From JALHRI01 sp044351685 (GTDB lineage Bacteria; Pseudomonadota; Alphaproteobacteria; Rickettsiales; UBA3002), in NCBI GenBank assembly GCA_044351685.1, contig JBILFK010000013.1:1-19933 (forward strand): a DNA stretch of 19,933 nucleotides, in the 5' to 3' direction. This document shows positions 15,903 through 19,933 of the stretch, piece after piece (the first letter of the stretch is position 1; every line of letters begins with the position of its first letter). Below the pieces are notes generated by a model, which ran no database searches, was not told where the DNA came from, and was given only the letters and a program-made list of their open reading frames with translations. The position numbers were made by a program, and so were the translations under genes.

Positions 15903-16325
15903 CTACGCGGCTTCTTCTTCGCCGGTGGTTTCTTGTACAGGGCCAGAATCTTGGCCACGTGCCGAAACATCACGATCAACAAACTCGATCATTGCCATTG
16001 GGGCGCTATCGCCATAACGGAAGCCCGCCTTCAGCACGCGAATATATCCGCCTGGGCGTTCTTTGTAACGCGTTGACAACACGGCCAATACTTTATCGGC
16101 CATTTTCTCATCGCGCAGGCGCGAAATCAGCAAACGGCGCGCGTTCAGATCGCCTTTTTTGCCAAGCGTAATCAGCTTTTCCACGATGGGGCGAAGGTCT
16201 TTCGCTTTTGGCAGCGTGGTAAAAATCTGCTCGTGCTTGATCAGCGCGCACGCCATGTTGGCAAACATCGCCTTACGGTGAGTGCTGGTTCTATTCAGTT
16301 TACGTCCTGCGACTTGGTGTCTCAT
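15903..16325 (-). CDS. rplQ: 50S ribosomal protein L17
   Basis: L17 is a large-subunit protein near the peptide exit tunnel. The 140-residue product shows the highly conserved start [20 protein letters not shown], then [31 protein letters not shown] (about 28-58) and the C-terminal core [27 protein letters not shown] (91-117). A short acidic tail follows, common in alphaproteobacteria. GGAG precedes the ATG by about nine bases. It follows rpoA as usual, but the 79-bp spacer holds the unusual CTAG array. It is the last gene of the ribosomal unit; a terminator lies about 65 bp past its stop. Confidence 0.97.
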   Translation of the reverse strand: MRHQVAGRKLNRTSTHRKAMFANMACALIKHEQIFTTLPKAKDLRPIVEKLITLGKKGDLNARRLLISRLRDEKMADKVLAVLSTRYKERPGGYIRVLKAGFRYGDSAPMAMIEFVDRDVSARGQDSGPVQETTGEEEAA

Positions 16326-16355
16326 AACTTTTCTCCAAAAATTAAGTGCCGATTG

Positions 16356-16408
16356 CTAGGCCTAGTGGCTAGAAAATCTAGCACTAGAATCTAGCGACTA
16401 GCCTCTAG
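16356..16408. repeat. CTAG array between rpoA and rplQ
   Basis: CTAG occurs eight times, starting at 16356, 16362, 16369, 16378, 16384, 16391, 16398 and 16405, a spacing of 6, 7, 9, 6, 7, 7, 7 bases. The last copy includes the rpoA stop codon. CTAGGCCTAG (16356-16365) is a perfect palindrome, and CTAGTG(G)CTAG/CTAGCACTAG can form a 10-bp stem with a bulge and an AAAAT loop. Confidence 0.8.
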
Positions 16409-17430
16409 TATGGGTCCTCGAACTTGCGTGCGAGATCTTCGATATTCTCTGGTGGCCAGCCCTGCACTTCCATACCGAAACGCAGACCCATATTCCCCAG
16501 AACTTCTTTAATTTCGTTCAGCGATTTGCGGCCAAAGTTTGGCGTTTTCAGCATTTCGCTTTCCGATTTCTGTACCAGATCGCCGATGTAAACGATGTTG
16601 TCGTTTTTCAGGCAGTTTGCCGAACGTACTGAAAGTTCCAGCTCATCGACTTTCTTCAGCAGGTACGGCGAGAATTTCAGTTCTTCTTCTGGTGTTTTCT
16701 CTTTCACTTCTGGCAGATCTTCGAAGTTGATGAAGAGCTGCAATTGATCCTGCAGAATGCGCGAAGCAAGTGCCACAGCATCTTCTGGGGCAATCGAACC
16801 ATCGGTTTCGAGTTCCAGCGTGAGTTTATCGTAGTCGGTACGTTGGCCAACGCGGGCGTTTTCCACCTTGTACGATACTTTCTCAACGGGCGAGAAAAGT
16901 GCATCCACAGGAATCAGGCCAATCGGCGCATCGGCTGGGCGGTTCTGCGAAGCAGGAACGTAACCCTTACCGGTTTCCACCGTGAGTTCCATGCTGATCG
17001 AGCCGCCTTTATCGAGCGTGCAGATCACGAGGTCTTTGTTCAGCACTTCCACATCCGAATCGGTTTGGATCATGCCAGCGGTCACTTCGCCTGCTTCGTT
17101 CGACTTCAGCACCATGCGCTTGCGCTCGGGGCTGTGGGCTTTCAGTTTCAGATCTTTGATGTTGAGGATGATGTTCACCACATCTTCACGTACGCCCGGA
17201 ATGGCCGAGAATTCGTGCAGTACGTTATCAACTTTAATCGAGGTAACGGCAGCACCTTGCAGCGACGAAAGCAGAATGCGGCGCAGCGCCACGCCAAGGG
17301 TAATACCAAAACCACGCTCCAGCGGCTCGGCAACCACGGTGGCACGCTTTGGGTCACCGGTAACGGGTTTGATATCCAGTTTGGCAGGCTTAATAAGGTC
17401 TTTCCAGTTCTTGTTCAGCATCGCGCTCAT
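16405..17430 (-). CDS. rpoA: DNA-directed RNA polymerase alpha subunit
   Basis: The alpha subunit dimerises to start assembly of RNA polymerase and contacts promoter UP elements and activators. With the ATG at 17428-17430 it has 341 residues, normal for alphaproteobacteria. The N-terminal domain includes [20 protein letters not shown], and the C-terminal domain (about 255-335) includes the helix-hairpin-helix region [19 protein letters not shown] and [21 protein letters not shown] lies upstream of this start. The frame stays open for 27 more codons upstream, but these overlap rpsK and match nothing in the family. Gene order rpsK-rpoA-rplQ is the standard one. The stop codon is part of the CTAG array. 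Confidence 0.97.
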   Translation of the reverse strand: MSAMLNKNWKDLIKPAKLDIKPVTGDPKRATVVAEPLERGFGITLGVALRRILLSSLQGAAVTSIKVDNVLHEFSAIPGVREDVVNIILNIKDLKLKAHSPERKRMVLKSNEAGEVTAGMIQTDSDVEVLNKDLVICTLDKGGSISMELTVETGKGYVPASQNRPADAPIGLIPVDALFSPVEKVSYKVENARVGQRTDYDKLTLELETDGSIAPEDAVALASRILQDQLQLFINFEDLPEVKEKTPEEELKFSPYLLKKVDELELSVRSANCLKNDNIVYIGDLVQKSESEMLKTPNFGRKSLNEIKEVLGNMGLRFGMEVQGWPPENIEDLARKFEDPY

Positions 17431-17476
17431 AAAGTCATTTCCTCGGTGGTTCGTGATTCGTTTCGTGGTTTTCCAA

Positions 17477-17875
17477 TTATACGCGGCGGCGCTTTGGCGG
17501 GCGGCAGCCATTATGTGGAATCGGCGTGATATCCTTAATTTGGGTCACGTTGAAACCAACAGCCGAAAGGGCACGCAGTGCCGATTCACGGCCTGAGCCA
17601 GGGCCTTTTACCAGCACTTCAATGGTGCGCATGCCATGCTCGAGGGCTTTTTTGCCCGCGACTTCAGCAGCAACCTGCGCCGCATACGGCGTGGATTTGC
17701 GCGAGCCTTTGAAACCGTTCGCGCCCGAGCTCGACCATGCAATGGTGTTGCCGAACGGATCGGTGATGGTGATGATGGTGTTGTTGAACGTTGCGTTCAC
17801 GTGCGCAACACCGACGGGAACGTTCTTACGGTCACGCTTTTTGGTGGTTGCTGCAGCTGCTTGTGGTTTTGCCAT
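17477..17875 (-). CDS. rpsK: 30S ribosomal protein S11
   Basis: S11 lies on the platform of the small subunit near the mRNA exit path. The 132-residue protein has the conserved [19 protein letters not shown] (22-40), [14 protein letters not shown] and the C-terminal [18 protein letters not shown]. The first 17 residues are a lineage-variable Ala/Lys stretch. The start has a strong AGGGGAT ribosome binding site. It follows rpsM after 16 bp and precedes rpoA by 46 bp, as expected for one transcript. Confidence 0.98.
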   Translation of the reverse strand: MAKPQAAAATTKKRDRKNVPVGVAHVNATFNNTIITITDPFGNTIAWSSSGANGFKGSRKSTPYAAQVAAEVAGKKALEHGMRTIEVLVKGPGSGRESALRALSAVGFNVTQIKDITPIPHNGCRPPKRRRV

Positions 17876-17891
17876 GATTTATCCCCTGCGC

Positions 17892-18269
17892 TTACTTAGT
17901 GACCATCTTCTTACCAGCAATGGCAATCGCTTTGCCTTTACGGGTACGAGCATTCGTGTGCGTACGCTGGCCACGAACCGGGAGTTTTTTACGATGGCGC
18001 AGGCCGCGGTAGCAACCCAGATCCATCAGACGTTTGATGTTGATCGACACTTCGCGGCGCAGATCACCTTCTACCAGATAATCGGCATCGATGATTTCGC
18101 GCAGGCGCGATACTTCGGAATCCGAAAGCGTGCTGACGCGACGCGTGGTTTCCAGACCGGCTTTCGCCACAATTTCTTTTGCTTTGGTATTCCCAATGCC
18201 ATGAATATACGTGAGAGCAATCTCAACGCGCTTGGCAGAAGGAATATTAACGCCGGCTATACGCGCCAT
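17892..18269 (-). CDS. rpsM: 30S ribosomal protein S13
   Basis: S13 sits in the head of the small subunit and forms bridges to the large subunit. The 125-residue protein has the typical [10 protein letters not shown] start, the ALTYIHGIG motif, and the C-terminal [20 protein letters not shown] rich in Arg and Lys. AGGAG precedes the ATG. In most relatives adk lies directly upstream. Here a plus-strand gene and about 300 bp of spacer intervene, with a promoter at 18445-18472, so this gene probably begins its own transcript with a leader of about 170 nt. Confidence 0.98.
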   Translation of the reverse strand: MARIAGVNIPSAKRVEIALTYIHGIGNTKAKEIVAKAGLETTRRVSTLSDSEVSRLREIIDADYLVEGDLRREVSINIKRLMDLGCYRGLRHRKKLPVRGQRTHTNARTRKGKAIAIAGKKMVTK

Positions 18270-18305
18270 GCTACACTCCTATGATTTATTAAATTCTGCT
18301 TCCGG

Positions 18306-18371
18306 CTCGTTCTGCTGAACTCGCCATGAAGCGCCGCTTCGCGGGCTCATGGCTGGCTCGCGCTACTGCGC
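18306..18371. repeat. Three-hairpin repeat, copy B (rpsM leader)
   Basis: Three successive hairpins: GTTC-TGCT-GAAC; a middle hairpin with perfect 7-bp outer arms GCCATGA (18323-18329) and TCATGGC (18347-18353) around the 16-base core 18331-18346; and GCGC-TACT-GCGC (18360-18371). The order and loop sequences parallel copy A near 15705-15777, with different but pairing stem sequences. Confidence 0.6.
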
Positions 18372-18444
18372 TCGCATAACCAACCTTTTGTATTTTATGA
18401 ATAATTTTACGCAAAAAATACATCCCAATCGCTTGGGAGGGCGC

Positions 18445-18472
18445 AATATACTGAGGAAATGGCTCTTGTCAA
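18445..18472 (-). promoter_or_regulatory. Strong sigma-70-type promoter for rpsM-rpsK-rpoA-rplQ
   Basis: On the minus strand a perfect TTGACA (complement of 18467-18472) and TATATT (complement of 18445-18450) are 16 bp apart. Transcription would start near 18438, at a small hairpin (CCCAA/TTGGG, 18424-18437), leaving a leader of about 170 nt. The rest of the 297-bp gap 18270-18566 holds repeat copy B and, on the plus side, only a weak TAGTAT (18547-18552). Confidence 0.6.
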
Positions 18473-18566
18473 TGGCTTTGTGGTAATTTTTATGCCGTCC
18501 TGCAATCCATTGTGTCTGTATCGTGTCTGTCGCAAAACCGTAACACTAGTATGGTAGCATCGCAGA

Positions 18567-18944
18567 ATGGAGACGAATACCCAAAAGCCAGCGAATGATT
18601 TGAAGCCGCCCAAAGATGCCCATTTAAGCGTAGTGCTAAACGGGATTGGAAACGGCATGATGCTGGGTGCGCTTCCGTTGGTTGGCGCCGAATTTTATTC
18701 GATGGCCACCAAAAAGCCCTTACCCGAATTTGCCCGCATTGCCGGCGTTGTTGGTTCTGTGGTTGGAGCTGTGTTTGGAGGCATGCTGGGTAACAAAGAA
18801 TATCACAATCTTAATGTCTATCAGCAGCGTGTCGCTTCTGAAATCACCGCTTTGCGCACCCAAGTAAATTCATTACAGGCAAGCAATACCCAGTGGCAAG
18901 AACGCGTAAGCGCTAGCCCGACCGCCATGAATGAGCGGTCTTAA
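18567..18944 (+). CDS. Unrecognised 125-residue membrane protein inserted between adk and rpsM
   Basis: The product has a polar N-terminus (1-20), a hydrophobic segment at about 22-46 (VVLNGIGNGMMLGALPLVGA), a Gly/Val-rich segment at about 58-76 (IAGVVGSVVGAVFGGMLG, glycine-zipper-like) and a C-terminal helix of about 40 residues with coiled-coil character (YQQRVASEITALRTQVNSLQ). I do not recognise the family. The ATG at 18567 has only a weak ribosome binding site; Met31 or Met32 are possible later starts but would remove the first membrane segment. It is transcribed against adk, and the two stop codons share the bases TTAA (18941-18944). The frame has no stops and a coherent membrane pattern, so it is probably real. 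Confidence 0.6.
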   Translation: METNTQKPANDLKPPKDAHLSVVLNGIGNGMMLGALPLVGAEFYSMATKKPLPEFARIAGVVGSVVGAVFGGMLGNKEYHNLNVYQQRVASEITALRTQVNSLQASNTQWQERVSASPTAMNERS

Positions 18945-18946
18945 TT
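18920..18946 (+). terminator. Weak terminator-like hairpin at the end of the small membrane-protein gene
   Basis: Arms GACCGC (18920-18925) and GCGGTC (18935-18940) flank a 9-nt loop and are followed by TTAATT. The stem is GC-rich but short and the T tract is poor. It overlaps the coding end and could separate the gene from antisense transcription into adk. Confidence 0.3.
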
Positions 18947-19585
18947 CGCCACCAGCTTCTTCAGCGACGCTGTCACCACATCAATTTCGGCCATGCCATC
19001 AATGGTTTTTAGGCGGCCTTGCGATGCATAGTAAGGAATGATCGGTGCAGTTTGCGCGTGGTAGGCTTCCAATCGCTTGGCGACCGTTTCGGCTTTATCA
19101 TCTTCGCGGCGCTTAAATTCAATGCTGCCGCACACATCGCATACATCCGGATTTTTGGGTAGCTTGAACACATCGTGGTAACCGGCGCCACATTTGCCGC
19201 AGCTGAAGCGGCCGGAAATACGCGCGACCATTTCTGCATCATCGACTTTCAGTTCAATCACCATATCCAGTTTTTTGCCCAGCGCGCCAAGCATGCTATC
19301 GAGCGCTTCGGCTTGCGGCACGGTGCGCGGAAAACCATCGAGAATAAAACCACTGGCGCTGGCACTGCGAATCGCATCGCGGATAATGCCAATCATGATG
19401 TCATCGGAAACCAAACCGCCCGCGGCCATAATACCTTTAGCCTTAAGGCCAAGCTCGGTGCCTGCGGCCACTGCTTCGCGCAGCATATCGCCAGTGGCCA
19501 GTTTGGTGAGGCCATACGCATCACGCAAGAAATCCGATTGCGTGCCTTTACCAGCGCCCGGAGGGCCTAAAAGAATGATATTCAT
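18941..19585 (-). CDS. adk: Adenylate kinase with a four-cysteine LID
   Basis: Adenylate kinase equilibrates ATP and AMP with two ADP in the cytosol. With the ATG at 19583-19585 the protein has 214 residues, the usual long-form length. Motifs: P-loop GPPGAGKGTQ (7-16), the AMP-binding TGDMLREAV, DGFPRT, and a LID carrying CGKCG and CDVCG, a zinc-binding Cys4 set rather than the hydrogen-bonded LID of the E. coli enzyme. An in-frame GTG 15 bases upstream would overlap secY and is less likely. It starts one base after the secY stop (TAA-T-ATG), so it is coupled to secY. It converges with the small membrane-protein gene. Confidence 0.97.
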   Translation of the reverse strand: MNIILLGPPGAGKGTQSDFLRDAYGLTKLATGDMLREAVAAGTELGLKAKGIMAAGGLVSDDIMIGIIRDAIRSASASGFILDGFPRTVPQAEALDSMLGALGKKLDMVIELKVDDAEMVARISGRFSCGKCGAGYHDVFKLPKNPDVCDVCGSIEFKRREDDKAETVAKRLEAYHAQTAPIIPYYASQGRLKTIDGMAEIDVVTASLKKLVAN

Positions 19586-19586
19586 A

Positions 19587-19933
19587 TTAGCGCTTTCCAC
19601 GAAGTTTGGCTTTTTTAATCAGGCCTTCATATTGATGCGCGAACAAATGCGATTGCACCTGCCCCACAAAATCAATCACCACGTTCACCACAATCAGCAA
19701 GCTGGTGCCGCCAAGGTAAAAAGGCACCGAATATTCTGCAATCAGAATTTCCGGTATGGTGCACACAATGCACAAATACCCTGCCCCCACCAATGTCAGG
19801 CGATTGATGATATAGGTGAAATATTCTGCCGTGTGTTTACCCGGGCGAATACCGGCAATAAACCCACCATTCTTTTTCAAATTATCAGCAGTTTCTTCGG
19901 GGTTGAACACCACCGTGGTATAGAAAAAGCTGA
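19587..19933 (-). CDS. secY: Protein translocase subunit SecY, C-terminal part only (cut by window edge)
   Basis: SecY forms the membrane channel of the Sec translocon. Only about 115 C-terminal residues are present. The segment AFFYTTVVFNPEETADNLKK followed by GGFIAGIRPGKHTAEYF is the conserved cytoplasmic loop (usually FIPGIRPG) before the last two membrane helices, seen here as RLTLVGAGYLCIVCTIPEIL and GGTSLLIVVNVVIDFVGQV. The C-terminal tail HQYEGLIKKAKLRGKR is basic, as expected. The frame continues through the right edge. It lies directly upstream of adk, the standard order. Confidence 0.96.
   Translation of the reverse strand, partial: SFFYTTVVFNPEETADNLKKNGGFIAGIRPGKHTAEYFTYIINRLTLVGAGYLCIVCTIPEILIAEYSVPFYLGGTSLLIVVNVVIDFVGQVQSHLFAHQYEGLIKKAKLRGKR

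Noticed and set aside
17431..17511. 27-codon N-terminal extension of rpoA
   Set aside because: It overlaps the rpsK 3' end, matches nothing in the alpha family, and the ATG at 17428-17430 has a proper ribosome binding site.
16744..17529. 261-residue open frame opposite rpoA
   Set aside because: Antisense to rpoA, with composition and repeated His/Asn patterns explained by the codon bias of rpoA.
19586..19600. GTG start for adk giving five extra residues
   Set aside because: It overlaps the secY coding end, and the ATG at 19583-19585 gives the canonical adenylate kinase N-terminus.
1..19933. CRISPR arrays, tRNA or rRNA genes, insertion sequences, prophage genes
   Set aside because: No regularly spaced direct repeats with unique spacers, no cloverleaf or rRNA signatures, and no transposase, integrase or phage structural proteins were seen on either strand.

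Overview
The window looks like a chromosomal core region of an alphaproteobacterium of moderate GC content. The main evidence is gene order and content: the end of a ribosomal-protein cluster (secY, adk, rpsM, rpsK, rpoA, rplQ) is followed on the same strand by a Do-type protease, rarA, crcB, an RluC-type pseudouridine synthase and an ATP12 homologue. ATP12 is essentially an alphaproteobacterial and mitochondrial family. I cannot place the genus; a lineage outside the best-studied Rhizobiales and Rhodobacterales is plausible but unproven. No phage, insertion sequence, CRISPR array, tRNA or rRNA gene is visible.

Layout from left to right. Positions 1-1309 hold two unrecognised minus-strand genes, the first cut by the window edge and the second a coiled-coil protein with a Thr/Pro-rich tail. 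A plus-strand block follows (1594-5815): a pentapeptide-repeat-like protein, folE, a Maf-family nucleotide pyrophosphatase and a GAF plus HD-GYP signalling protein. This block converges on a minus-strand carbon-metabolism block read as pccB, aceA, pccA (10782 down to 5817), in which isocitrate lyase lies between the two propionyl-CoA carboxylase subunits. From 10875 to 19933 almost everything is on the minus strand. secY and adk enter from the right edge. A small plus-strand membrane-protein gene then interrupts the cluster, and a strong promoter-like sequence starts the rpsM-rpsK-rpoA-rplQ unit. A terminator closes that unit, and a tightly packed chain degP-like, rarA, crcB, rluC, ATP12 continues leftwards.

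The genes themselves are mostly well-known families. The unusual material is in the spaces between them: (1) eight CTAG tetranucleotides at 6-9 bp spacing between rpoA and rplQ; (2) two copies of a three-hairpin repeat that share a 16-base core while the surrounding stem arms differ in a compensatory way, one in the rpsM leader and one between rplQ and the protease gene; (3) a different compound palindromic element filling the rarA-crcB gap; (4) a perfect 10-bp dyad over a putative pccB promoter; (5) a terminator built from the overlapping 3' ends of the convergent HD-GYP and pccA genes. No wholly new multi-gene system is evident, and the structured intergenic elements are the best candidates for undescribed biology.
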